64,000 bases of DNA. It comes from Pseudomonas izuensis. Its GTDB lineage: Bacteria > Pseudomonadota > Gammaproteobacteria > Pseudomonadales > Pseudomonadaceae. Position 1 is the first letter of the stretch. The number at the start of each line of letters is the position of its first letter. This document shows, piece by piece, positions 49,172 to 57,203 of this stretch. Below the pieces are notes generated by a model. It was given only the letters and a program-made list of their open reading frames with translations, searched no databases and was not told the DNA's origin. The DNA is taken from the NCBI RefSeq assembly GCF_009861505.1, contig NZ_WTFT01000003.1:147384-211383 (forward strand), in the 5' to 3' direction. The position numbers and the translations under genes are program-made.

Positions 49172-50430
49172 TTCCTGTCGAGCGCCCCCAACGTCCGGTA
49201 TCGGTAAAACCGCGCAACTCATTCCTGTTTCTGCAGGGCGTCAGTTCGCCGTTTTTCGCACGCCTGATCCAGGCACTGCGGGCCGAGGGACAGTGGGTCA
49301 AGTCGGTCAACTTCAACATGGGTGACATCCTGTACGGTAGCGGTGCGCGAGTGTTTTATTCGGCGCGCCCCGAGCAGTTGATGGACTTTTATAGCCAGTG
49401 CTTCAGGGCCGACCACATTACCGACGTGGTGCTGTTCGGTGACTGCCGTCCCGTGCATCAGCCGGCAGTGGAACTGGCCAGGTCGCTGGGCATTCGCGTG
49501 CACGTGTTCGAAGAAGGTTATTTTCGCCCCTACTGGATCACGCTTGAGCGCAATGGCGTGAACAATCACTCGCTGCTGCCCCGTGATCCGGAATGGTATC
49601 GGGAAGTGGGCAAGTACATCCCGCGTTATCAGAATGGCAATCCGTTCCACCTGTCCTTTGCCTCCCGGGCCCTTCACGACGTGATGTATCACATCGGTAG
49701 TGCACTGAATAAAGTGGTATTCCCGCACTACAAAACCCACGCGCCCTTCAACGCTGCGGTGGAGTACGCCGGCTACATTCGCCAGGGTATTCGCCTGGCC
49801 CGCGCCCAAGGCCGCGATTCGGAGGTGATCAGTCAAGTGGCGCGCAATCGCCATCGCACCTTCCTGTTGCCACTGCAACTGGACAGCGATGCGCAGATCC
49901 GCGATCACTCGCCGTTCAAGCACATGAAGGATGTGCTCAAGCATGTAATGGGTTCGTTCGCCCGCCATGCCGGCAGTGATACGCGTCTGGTGGTCAAGAA
50001 TCATCCCCTGACCCCGGGCATCGTCAACTACCACCGGATCACTCTGCGCATTGCTCACAAACTCGGCATCGCCGATCGCGTGGACTTCCTCGAAAGCGGC
50101 CACTTGCCGACACTGCTGTCCCACGTCGCGGGTGTGATCACGGTCAACAGCACTGTGGGCGGTTCATCGCTGATGCACAACGTGCCCACCATCGCCCTCA
50201 GCGACCCGATCTATAACCTCAAGGGACTGACCCATCAGGGCGGCCTCGACGATTTCTGGCACACGCCGGAACCGCCTGACACCACGCTGTTCCAGCGCTT
50301 TCGCAGCACCGTGATTCACACCACCCAGGTCAATGGCGGCTTCTATACGCGCTGCGGTATCGACATGGCCGTGAACAACTCGCTGGAAGTGTTGATGGCC
50401 AAAACCTCCAGGATTGAACGCTACCTATGA
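49108..50430 (+). CDS. kpsS: Capsule Kdo transferase KpsS
   Basis: 440 residues. KpsS adds the first beta-Kdo to the lysophosphatidylglycerol acceptor in group 2 capsules. Motifs: NSFLFLQGVSSPFFARLIQAL at the start, HVFEEGYFRPYWITLERNGVN (about 130), LVVKNHPLTPG, and GVITVNSTVGGSSLMHNVPT (about 345). It starts inside the kpsC 3' end (64-nt overlap) with AGGAAG upstream, and its last bases overlap the next gene (ATGA). It is therefore coupled to both neighbours. Confidence 0.92.
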   Translation: MARDDSAFVPDRIETAHEKLVVPVERPQRPVSVKPRNSFLFLQGVSSPFFARLIQALRAEGQWVKSVNFNMGDILYGSGARVFYSARPEQLMDFYSQCFRADHITDVVLFGDCRPVHQPAVELARSLGIRVHVFEEGYFRPYWITLERNGVNNHSLLPRDPEWYREVGKYIPRYQNGNPFHLSFASRALHDVMYHIGSALNKVVFPHYKTHAPFNAAVEYAGYIRQGIRLARAQGRDSEVISQVARNRHRTFLLPLQLDSDAQIRDHSPFKHMKDVLKHVMGSFARHAGSDTRLVVKNHPLTPGIVNYHRITLRIAHKLGIADRVDFLESGHLPTLLSHVAGVITVNSTVGGSSLMHNVPTIALSDPIYNLKGLTHQGGLDDFWHTPEPPDTTLFQRFRSTVIHTTQVNGGFYTRCGIDMAVNNSLEVLMAKTSRIERYL

Positions 50431-51203
50431 CGCTGCAAAAAACACCACGTTGCATCCTGATCACCGGTGCCACCGGTGGCATCGGTGGTGCACTGGCGCC
50501 TGCCTACGCGGCGCCAGGCGTCACCCTGATCCTGCAAGGCCGACGCACCGAGCGCCTGGAAGAAATGGCCGGGCAGTGTCGTGCCGCCGGTGCGCGGGTC
50601 ATCCTCCATGCGCTCGACGTTCAGGATCTGGTGGCGGTGCGCGAATGGATCACCCGCATCAGCGAAACCGAGCAGCCGGACCTGATCATCGTCGGTGCCG
50701 GCGTCAATACGGCCACCGGGCCGAACGCGGAAGATGAAGTCTGGGAACAGTCCCAGGCGTTGATCGAAGTGAACGTGATGGCGGCCATCGCGACCGTGCA
50801 GGCGGCCCTGCCGGCCATGCGCGCGCGCAAACATGGTCAGATCGCACTATTCAGCTCCCTCGCCGGTTGGCGCGGACTGCCCGTCACCCCCAGCTACAGC
50901 GCCAGCAAAGCGGCGATGAAGGCTTACGGCGAAGCCATGCGCGATCTGGTCGCTGCTGACGGCGTGCGGATCAACGTGATCATGCCGGGTTATGTCGAAT
51001 CGAAAATGTGCTTTGAAATGCCTGGGCCGAAACCGCTGCTGTGGAACCCGGACAAGGCCGCGCAGCGGATACGCCGTGGCCTTGCAGCCAACCAGCCACG
51101 CATCAGCTTCCCCTTCCCCCTGAACCTCGGATGCTGGGCCTTGAGTGTCATTCCCCCGCGGATGTCGTCTGTAATTTTGCGATGGCTGGACTACAGTGCC
51201 TGA
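50427..51203 (+). CDS. Short-chain dehydrogenase/reductase, RkpH-like
   Basis: 258 residues, classical SDR: cofactor motif ITGATGGIGGAL (about 11-22), catalytic Ser in LFSSLAGW, and YSASK (Tyr about 153, Lys 157). The ATGA overlap with kpsS couples its translation to the capsule operon. In S. meliloti an SDR (RkpH) accompanies an oxoamine synthase (RkpG) in the capsule set; in sphingolipid synthesis an SDR reduces the 3-keto group made by serine palmitoyltransferase. I infer reduction of the ketone made by the PKS/oxoamine synthase pair. A sugar-modifying reductase is the alternative. Confidence 0.8.
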   Translation: MTLQKTPRCILITGATGGIGGALAPAYAAPGVTLILQGRRTERLEEMAGQCRAAGARVILHALDVQDLVAVREWITRISETEQPDLIIVGAGVNTATGPNAEDEVWEQSQALIEVNVMAAIATVQAALPAMRARKHGQIALFSSLAGWRGLPVTPSYSASKAAMKAYGEAMRDLVAADGVRINVIMPGYVESKMCFEMPGPKPLLWNPDKAAQRIRRGLAANQPRISFPFPLNLGCWALSVIPPRMSSVILRWLDYSA

Positions 51204-52758
51204 TTTTCTGAACAGTTCTTTCTGCTGGGTCATGACTGGCGGTTTTCTTCTCTCCTGCATCATCGAAGCGATGCTGATCCCAAGGCCGGTCTTGCGCCGC
51301 CCGCTGCGCAGCTGGCTGCTGCATGCCGGTGCATGGCTGTTCTCGGTTGCCCTGCTGTATGGCATGACTGGGCGCCCGTATTTCAGTGCCGTGAATGTGC
51401 TGGCCCTGTGGCTGTTGATCGTGCTGGTGAGCAATTCGAAGTACCACTCGTTGCGCGAACCCTTTGTCTGCGCCGACTTTGAATACTTCAGTGATGCGGT
51501 GCGTTTTCCGCGCCTGTACCTGCCCTTCTTCGGCATTGGCAAAACCATTGTGCTGGCATTGGCGTTTGTCGCCTATCTGGCCGGCGGACTGTATTTCGAG
51601 GCCAGCGCCAGCGATGCGTTATCCACCGCTGCCATGGCGTTGGTCGGTGCCTCGCTATTGTTGGTCATCGGCGCGATGAAAGCGCTGCAACCCACTTACG
51701 ACGCCAGCCTGGATTTGCGCCGCTGGGGAATGGCCGCCAGTTTGTGGACCTACTTTTGCGCAGCCCGGCGCAAGGTGTCCCTCGACACACTGCATTCGCC
51801 TTTTGCGAACAATGCGCACGCAATGGCTCACCCTTGCGACATCGCCCTGCCCGACCTGGTCTCGGTGCAGAGCGAATCGTTTTTCGATATTCGAAGATTG
51901 TGGCCCGGCATCCGCGAGCAGGTACTGAGTCAGTACGATGTGCTGCGCAACGAAGCCAAGGTCCATGGTCGCCTGAAAGTCGCGGCCTGGGGCGCGAATA
52001 CCGTGCGCACCGAGTTCGCCTTCCTGACCGGGATTGCTGGTGACAGGCTGGGGGTTCATCGCTTCAATCCGTACCGCCACCTGGCTCGCCAGGGGCTGCC
52101 CAGCATCGCCGCCGAGATGAAACGCCGGGGTTATCGCACCGTGTGTGTTCACCCTTACGCGGGGAGTTTCTACGGCCGTGATCGCGTGCTGCCGGCACTG
52201 GGCTTCGATGAATTCATCGACGTGCGCAGCTTCAATGACGGGCAAAAAGCCGGACCGTTCATTGGCGATTGTGCCGTGGCAGACAAGATCATCGAGTTGC
52301 TCGACGACAGCGCCCGCACCCAGCCCTTGTACATCCACGCCGTGACCATGGAAAACCATGGGCCGCTGCACCTGGAGCAGGTTGAAGCGACAGAGCTGCC
52401 AAATTGGTTCGATCGCCCATTGCTGGATGGCATGCGTGACCTGGCGCCTTATCTGCGCCACCTGAGCAATGCCGACCGGATGCTCGGAAAGTTGCGCGAG
52501 TACCTGTTGGCCAGCCCGACCTCGACCGGGCTGTGTTTCTTTGGCGACCACGTGCCGATTCTCCCGGATGTGTATGCCGCACTGGGCGCACCCGATGGCG
52601 ATACCGATTACTTCATCTGGTCCAATCAGGCGCGCTCCTCCAATGCCCCCCGGACAATGGCGGTGGAACAGTTGGCGAAGGCCTTCGTCGAGCAGTCGGT
52701 TAACACCCGGTCATCCATCAGGAAAGCGAACCGGGCCCAGACCGCTACTCATGAATGA
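51196..52758 (+). CDS. Membrane phosphotransferase of the LTA-synthase/sulfatase fold
   Basis: 520 residues. About five transmembrane helices (1-175) are followed by an extracytoplasmic alkaline-phosphatase/sulfatase domain. Metal-ligand-like motifs are VQSESFFD (about 225) and FFGDHVP (about 448), and the segment NTVRTEFAFLTG holds the likely Thr nucleophile. Related enzymes move phosphoglycerol or phosphoethanolamine from a phospholipid to a glycan or lipid. Position after the SDR matches RkpI in the S. meliloti rkpGHIJ order. Starts with GTG 51196, overlapping the SDR by 8 nt. Exact donor and acceptor unknown. Confidence 0.75.
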   Translation: MPDFLNSSFCWVMTGGFLLSCIIEAMLIPRPVLRRPLRSWLLHAGAWLFSVALLYGMTGRPYFSAVNVLALWLLIVLVSNSKYHSLREPFVCADFEYFSDAVRFPRLYLPFFGIGKTIVLALAFVAYLAGGLYFEASASDALSTAAMALVGASLLLVIGAMKALQPTYDASLDLRRWGMAASLWTYFCAARRKVSLDTLHSPFANNAHAMAHPCDIALPDLVSVQSESFFDIRRLWPGIREQVLSQYDVLRNEAKVHGRLKVAAWGANTVRTEFAFLTGIAGDRLGVHRFNPYRHLARQGLPSIAAEMKRRGYRTVCVHPYAGSFYGRDRVLPALGFDEFIDVRSFNDGQKAGPFIGDCAVADKIIELLDDSARTQPLYIHAVTMENHGPLHLEQVEATELPNWFDRPLLDGMRDLAPYLRHLSNADRMLGKLREYLLASPTSTGLCFFGDHVPILPDVYAALGAPDGDTDYFIWSNQARSSNAPRTMAVEQLAKAFVEQSVNTRSSIRKANRAQTATHE

Positions 52759-53362
52759 CATCGACACCGTCCCTTTGCAGATCGCCCTCGGCTCCCACTT
52801 GCCGGAGCCTGATGAATCGATCGCGCGGATGATCACTTCGGGTCGCAGCTCCCTGGCCTTCTTGCTTGGTGATGAGGCCTGCCGCTACCGACTGCTGGCC
52901 GAGTCGATCAACTGGGACCGGGTGCTGATCGCCTACCGCGATCGCACCCCCCTTGGCTATGCCGCGTTCAAGCATCATCGGCGCGGGCCTTTCTCGCCCG
53001 GCGCCGGGCCTTTTCTGCGCGAGTTCGGCCGGTTGCGGGGCGCACTGCGCTACCTGCTGTTTGCAATTATCGAAGGGCGGGAGTGGTACTACGGCTTTTA
53101 TCTCTATGGATTGCACGTGCTCAAGCACGCCCGTCATCAGGGCATTGCCCGTTCGCTGATGGCAGCGATCTTTGACCAGGCCCGGCAAGCCGGCCATGAC
53201 CGGGTTGCGCTGGAGGTCCATGTGAAGAATCAACGGGCCCGACGGCTCTATGAGCAACTGGGCTTTACCCGGGTCCGGGCCACGCCAGTGAATTGGCTGG
53301 GCCGCCTTCTGCCCTTCCCCGCGGTGATCAACATGCGCCGCTCGCTGACATCCCAACCATGA
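52751..53362 (+). CDS. GNAT-family N-acyltransferase
   Basis: 203 residues. The GNAT acyl-CoA motif A lies in HQGIARSLMAAIFDQARQAG and motif B in NQRARRLYEQLGFTRV. An N-terminal part of about 75 residues precedes the core. It overlaps the genes on both sides (8 nt upstream, 4 nt downstream), so it belongs to the coupled string. It could N-acylate an amino sugar of the capsule or the amino group of the lipid made by the oxoamine synthase. Bacterial ceramide-forming N-acyltransferases are known from other lineages, but homology is not shown here. Confidence 0.78.
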   Translation: MNDIDTVPLQIALGSHLPEPDESIARMITSGRSSLAFLLGDEACRYRLLAESINWDRVLIAYRDRTPLGYAAFKHHRRGPFSPGAGPFLREFGRLRGALRYLLFAIIEGREWYYGFYLYGLHVLKHARHQGIARSLMAAIFDQARQAGHDRVALEVHVKNQRARRLYEQLGFTRVRATPVNWLGRLLPFPAVINMRRSLTSQP

Positions 53363-54825
53363 GCCTTGAAGAGATGAGTCGATCAGTCCCCCTTGATTCA
53401 CTGGTGGAAGGCCCCGGCTGGGTGGGCATCATGTCGCAATGGGTGATGTGGAAAGTCTTTCATCTGGGCGAGTTTCTCGACCCTGAAGGCCCACCACACT
53501 GGTTGTGGCGGCGTGGTCATCAACGGCCCGAAGGGCTGAAGGCGATTTCCGGGATCGGCTACAAGCGTTCGTCCGACCATGCACGGGTGTTGTGCAAACG
53601 CTGGGGCATTCCCTATGTGGCGCTGGAGGATGGTTTTCTGCGCTCCTCGTCGCTGGGAGTGGAAGGCGATACCCCGATGTCGATGGTGGTTGATCCCATC
53701 GGCATCCACTACCTGGCCGATCGACCGTCGTTGCTGGAAAACATCCTGCAAACCCCGCACACCCTGACCGCTGCGGAGCTGGCAACCGCCCGGTCGTTGA
53801 TTGCCCTGATGCGCAGCAGCGGCATCGGCAAATACAACAACGCCCCGGACTTGAGCAAGGACGACGCCCTGGGCCGTGACAAGCCGCTGATCCTGGTGGT
53901 GGACCAGACCTACGGCGACTTTTCCATTCCTGGCGGCGGGCTTTGTGAAGCGGACTTCATCCGCATGCTCGATGCAGCGTTGGCGGAAAACCCCAGCGCG
54001 GACGTACGAGTGCGGATTCACCCCGACTGCCTTAATGGCCACAAGAAAAGCTGCCTGCTCGACGCTGCCCTTGCACGGGGTGTGGCGCTGGAGAACCGCC
54101 ATGTGTCCTGGGCCTCCCTGGCGCGCCGGGCGCAACGGGTGTATGTCGGTACCAGCCAGGCCGGGCTCGAAGCCTTGATTCAGGGCGTACCGGTGACGTG
54201 TTTCGGGCTGCCGTTCTACGCGGGTTGGGGGCTGACCGACGATCGCTTGCCGATCCCGCGGCGTCAGGCCCGGCCAACGCTGGAGCAACTGGTCGCTGCC
54301 GCCTACATTCGCTATTGCCGCTATGTAGACCCCTTGACCGACCAACGCTGCGATGTGATGACCGTGGCCCGACAACTGGCCCGGCAGAAACAGCAGGACA
54401 GCCAGTTTGCAGGCCCGTTGACCGTGCTTGGCGTGCCGCGGCGCCGGCAACCGGCAGTCCGTCGCTTGCTCGATAGCCGTTGGGGCCAAGTGAAGTTCAC
54501 CCGCCATAGTGCTGACCTGATGACAGCAGTGGCGGGCGAAAACGGCAAGGTATTGGTGTGGAGCGACCATGAACCACATGATCTGTCGTCACGTGCCGCC
54601 GCACAGGGTGTACCGCTGTGGCGCATCAGCCCGGGCAACGCAACAGCCAGCTTGACCCTCAAGCGCAATGACGACGATGAACAACAACTGCAGCACGTCC
54701 GTGGCATGCCCTGCAGCCAGGAACAGGCGCAGGAGCACCACACACAACCTCGCCCGGTCCTGCTCGACAGCTGCCCGCGCTATCGGCAAGTGCGCCGCTA
54801 TCTCAAGGGCATGCTCTCTCTTTAA
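53359..54825 (+). CDS. Single-domain KpsC-like capsule glycosyltransferase, RkpJ-like
   Basis: 488 residues with one KpsC-type module: LEDGFLRSSSLGVEGD (about 93), DPIGIHYLADRPS, and FYAGWGLTDD (about 291). It also has a C-terminal extra region of about 190 residues, including a basic stretch and a low-complexity Asp/Glu/Gln patch. KpsC has two such modules, so this protein adds one glycosidic linkage or acts on another acceptor. It is in the place of RkpJ in the S. meliloti rkpGHIJ set. The ATG overlaps the GNAT stop as ATGA. It is the last gene of the coupled operon, followed by REP repeats. Confidence 0.82.
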   Translation: MSLEEMSRSVPLDSLVEGPGWVGIMSQWVMWKVFHLGEFLDPEGPPHWLWRRGHQRPEGLKAISGIGYKRSSDHARVLCKRWGIPYVALEDGFLRSSSLGVEGDTPMSMVVDPIGIHYLADRPSLLENILQTPHTLTAAELATARSLIALMRSSGIGKYNNAPDLSKDDALGRDKPLILVVDQTYGDFSIPGGGLCEADFIRMLDAALAENPSADVRVRIHPDCLNGHKKSCLLDAALARGVALENRHVSWASLARRAQRVYVGTSQAGLEALIQGVPVTCFGLPFYAGWGLTDDRLPIPRRQARPTLEQLVAAAYIRYCRYVDPLTDQRCDVMTVARQLARQKQQDSQFAGPLTVLGVPRRRQPAVRRLLDSRWGQVKFTRHSADLMTAVAGENGKVLVWSDHEPHDLSSRAAAQGVPLWRISPGNATASLTLKRNDDDEQQLQHVRGMPCSQEQAQEHHTQPRPVLLDSCPRYRQVRRYLKGMLSL

Positions 54826-54830
54826 CACCC

Positions 54831-55110
54831 TGCTGGAACCGGCTTGCCGGCGAAGGCGTCTCCATTGGCGCCGCATGACTCAAGGCCGCCTTCGCTGGCG
54901 AGCCAGCTCCTACAAAAAAACTGCGTACACACGATGATGTTGTGGACGACACCCAAGCTGTAGGAGCCGGCTTGCTGGCGAAGGCGTCTCCATTGGCGCC
55001 GCATGACTCACGGCCGCCTTCGCTGGCGAGCCAGCTCCTACACAACCACGTGCACACGATGATGTCGTGGACGACACCCAAACTGTAGGAGCCGGCTTGC
55101 CGGCGAAGGC
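54831..55110. repeat. Tandem REPIN array, 2.2 copies of a 125-128-bp unit
   Basis: Copy 1 (54831-54914), copy 2 (54958-55042) and a half copy (55083-55110) share arms of the TAGGAGCCGGCTTGC class. The linker ACACGATGATG...GTGGACGACACCC is also repeated (from about 54930 and 55055), so the unit including linker has been duplicated. The rest of the 378-bp gap to the RAYT gene shows only its Shine-Dalgarno. Confidence 0.9.
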
Positions 55111-55203
55111 TGCGGTCAGTACACATCAGGACCCAAACTTTACGACGTCAAATCATCTGCGCACTAGCCTTACCTTTCTCCACCTTTATAGGAGGGCAAA
55201 GGA

Positions 55204-55662
55204 TTGCCCACTCGCTCCCACGCTAATCAACTGCGCGCCGGCCGGTATTCCCAGTCCGGACAAATTTACCTGCTCACTGCCGTGACCCACCTGCGTGAAC
55301 CGGTATTCCGCGATTGGCGAGCGGGACGTTTGGTGGTGGATCAATTTCGTCTGGCCAAATCAGAAGGACGGGCAGACTCGCTGGCCTGGGTGGTAATGCC
55401 CGACCACTTTCACTGGCTGGTCGAACTCCAGAACAGCACACTGCCCAGGTTGATGCTTACAACCAAGTCTTGCAGCGCGAGAGAGATCAATGCCTACCTG
55501 GGTCGCTCAGGCCAATTTTGGCAAAAAGGTTTCCACGATCGCGCCATTCGCCGTGAAGAAAATCTGTTAGCCGTGGCCCGCTACATCATTGCCAACCCGT
55601 TGCGCGCAGGTCTGGTCAAACGCGTTCATGACTATTCGCTGTGGGATGCCATATGGCTATAG
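55204..55662 (+). CDS. REP-associated tyrosine transposase (RAYT)
   Basis: 152 residues of the Y1/IS200-like transposase fold. The metal-binding HUH motif is HFH (residues 68-70 in VVMPDHFHWLVEL) and the likely catalytic Tyr127 lies in AVARYIIANP; FWQKGFHDRAIR is also typical. The frame is intact. RAYTs are single-copy, domesticated transposases thought to spread REP sequences of matching class. Here it is bordered by a REP array upstream and REPs downstream, the first of which begins at the stop codon. Starts with TTG (55204) with GGAGGG upstream. Confidence 0.92.
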   Translation: MPTRSHANQLRAGRYSQSGQIYLLTAVTHLREPVFRDWRAGRLVVDQFRLAKSEGRADSLAWVVMPDHFHWLVELQNSTLPRLMLTTKSCSAREINAYLGRSGQFWQKGFHDRAIRREENLLAVARYIIANPLRAGLVKRVHDYSLWDAIWL

Positions 55663-55741
55663 AGGCCAGCTTGCCAGCGAAGGCGTTTTCGAGGGTGTCG
55701 CACGATCCGAGGCCGTCTTCGCTGGCAAGCCAGCTCCTACA
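55662..55741. repeat. REPIN adjoining the RAYT stop codon
   Basis: Arms AGGCCAGCTTGCCAGCGAAGGC and TTCGCTGGCAAGCCAGCTCCTACA. It starts within the stop codon of the transposase gene. Confidence 0.88.
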
Positions 55742-55779
55742 AAAAACGTTCACACCCACATGTTACGCACGCCATCAAT

Positions 55780-55812
55780 CCTGTAGGAGCCGGCTTGCCG
55801 GCGAAGGCGTTT
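55780..55812. repeat. Single REP, TAGGAGCCGGC class
   Basis: One arm CTGTAGGAGCCGGCTTGCCG followed by GCGAAGGCG, with no partner before the oxoamine synthase gene. Confidence 0.75.
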
Positions 55813-55845
55813 TCGAATATTGCACCGCTCTTTCGGCTGCCCGAC

Positions 55846-57195
55846 TTATAGCTTTTGCAGTTCCTGCGCAACAATGGCGACGGTTTCGGCGATTTGTTCC
55901 GGGGTGTGCAGGCACGACACGAAAAAGCGCACACGCGCCGATTTCTCGGGGACCGCCGGATGCAAGATGGGTTGGGCATTGATGCCGCGACGGGACAATG
56001 CGCTGGACAATTGGGTCGCCTTGAGTGAGCTGCCGGTGATGACCGGAACAACCGCCAGGCCGGTGCTGGTGCCGGTGTCCAGGCCCGCTTCCCGGGCAAG
56101 TTCCAGGAACTGCCTGCCACGCGCCTGCAGGGTGGCGACGCGTTCGCCATCTTCTGGCAGGCATCGCAACGCGGCCAAAGCTGCCGCCGTCACCGATGGC
56201 GGCATGCCGACACTGTAGAGAAAGCCCGGCGCCAGGAATTTGAGGTGCTCCACCAGTGCAGACTCGCCGGCGATGTAACCGCCGCAACTGGCCAGGCTTT
56301 TGCTCAAGGTGCCCATCCAGATATCTACGTCACTGCCGGCCAGACCGAAATGTTCGCGAATGCCCTTGCCGGTCTGTCCCATGACGCCCAGCGAATGCGC
56401 TTCATCGACCATCAGCAACACCTGATGTTTTTTCCTGAGTTCGACGAAGCGTGGCAAATCCGGGAAATCGCCATCCATGCTGTAAATGCCTTCGAGCACC
56501 ACCAACACCCGCTCGAAATGCTGACGCTGATCACTCAGTACCCGGTCAACCGCCTCCCAGTCGTTATGGGCAAAACTGAGGCGCCGGGCGCCGGACAACT
56601 GAATACCCTGGAGAACACTGTTATGAATCAGTTCGTCATGCAGGATCAAATCCCGCGGACCGAACAGATAACCGATGGTGGTCACGTTCGTCGCATGACC
56701 GCTGACGAATGTAATAGCGTCGTCCACCTCGTAGAGCCGGGCCAGTTCCTGCTCCAGCTCACGATGGATCGGCCGGTCGCCCGACACCGGGCGGCTAGCC
56801 GAAACCGAGGTCCCAAAACGATCGATGGCCGCCTTGGCAGCTTCGACGACAACCGGGTGTCCTGAGTAGCCCAGGTAGTTGTAGCTCGCGAAGTTCACGT
56901 AGAGGCTACCGCCCATGACGGTTTCGGCCCCGGCCAGGCCGTCGTGCTGCTTGAAGAACGGATTGACCAGGCCAAATCGCGCGGCACCGTCGAGCATGAT
57001 GCGCAAATGCTGATAGCCAGGGTGCTGGTCAAATCGGCAAAACTGCCCGAAGTCCTCGCGCCGGTTACCTTTGATGCTTTCCAGCGAGGGGCCTGGAGCG
57101 CCATCGCCGTTTTTGCGCATGCGCCGTTCCAGGGCTTGCTGGATCAGCTTGTCCTTCATCGAAGTGGCAAGCCCGGACGTGGTTCTATTGGTCAT
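55846..57195 (-). CDS. Alpha-oxoamine synthase (AONS/SPT family), RkpG-like
   Basis: 449-residue PLP enzyme. It has an N-terminal extension of about 90 residues, then the family core: FASYNYLGYSGHP, DEAHSLGVMGQTGKG, the PLP lysine (Lys299) in GTLSKSLASCGGYIAG, and FLYSVGMPPSVTAA. These enzymes condense an acyl thioester with an amino acid, releasing CO2 and giving an alpha-amino ketone, as BioF, serine palmitoyltransferase and CqsA do. It starts 8 nt after the PKS stop on the same strand, so it most likely uses the PKS acyl-ACP as substrate. The amino acid cannot be told from sequence. A TTG at 57207 overlapping the PKS stop is an alternative start. Confidence 0.88.
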   Translation of the reverse strand: MTNRTTSGLATSMKDKLIQQALERRMRKNGDGAPGPSLESIKGNRREDFGQFCRFDQHPGYQHLRIMLDGAARFGLVNPFFKQHDGLAGAETVMGGSLYVNFASYNYLGYSGHPVVVEAAKAAIDRFGTSVSASRPVSGDRPIHRELEQELARLYEVDDAITFVSGHATNVTTIGYLFGPRDLILHDELIHNSVLQGIQLSGARRLSFAHNDWEAVDRVLSDQRQHFERVLVVLEGIYSMDGDFPDLPRFVELRKKHQVLLMVDEAHSLGVMGQTGKGIREHFGLAGSDVDIWMGTLSKSLASCGGYIAGESALVEHLKFLAPGFLYSVGMPPSVTAAALAALRCLPEDGERVATLQARGRQFLELAREAGLDTGTSTGLAVVPVITGSSLKATQLSSALSRRGINAQPILHPAVPEKSARVRFFVSCLHTPEQIAETVAIVAQELQKL

Positions 57196-57203
57196 GGTTC
57201 GGA

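Noticed and set aside
54831-55110. Repeats with regular period considered as a CRISPR array
   Set aside because: The repeats are long inverted REP dyads with duplicated linkers, not short direct repeats with unique spacers, and no cas gene is present.
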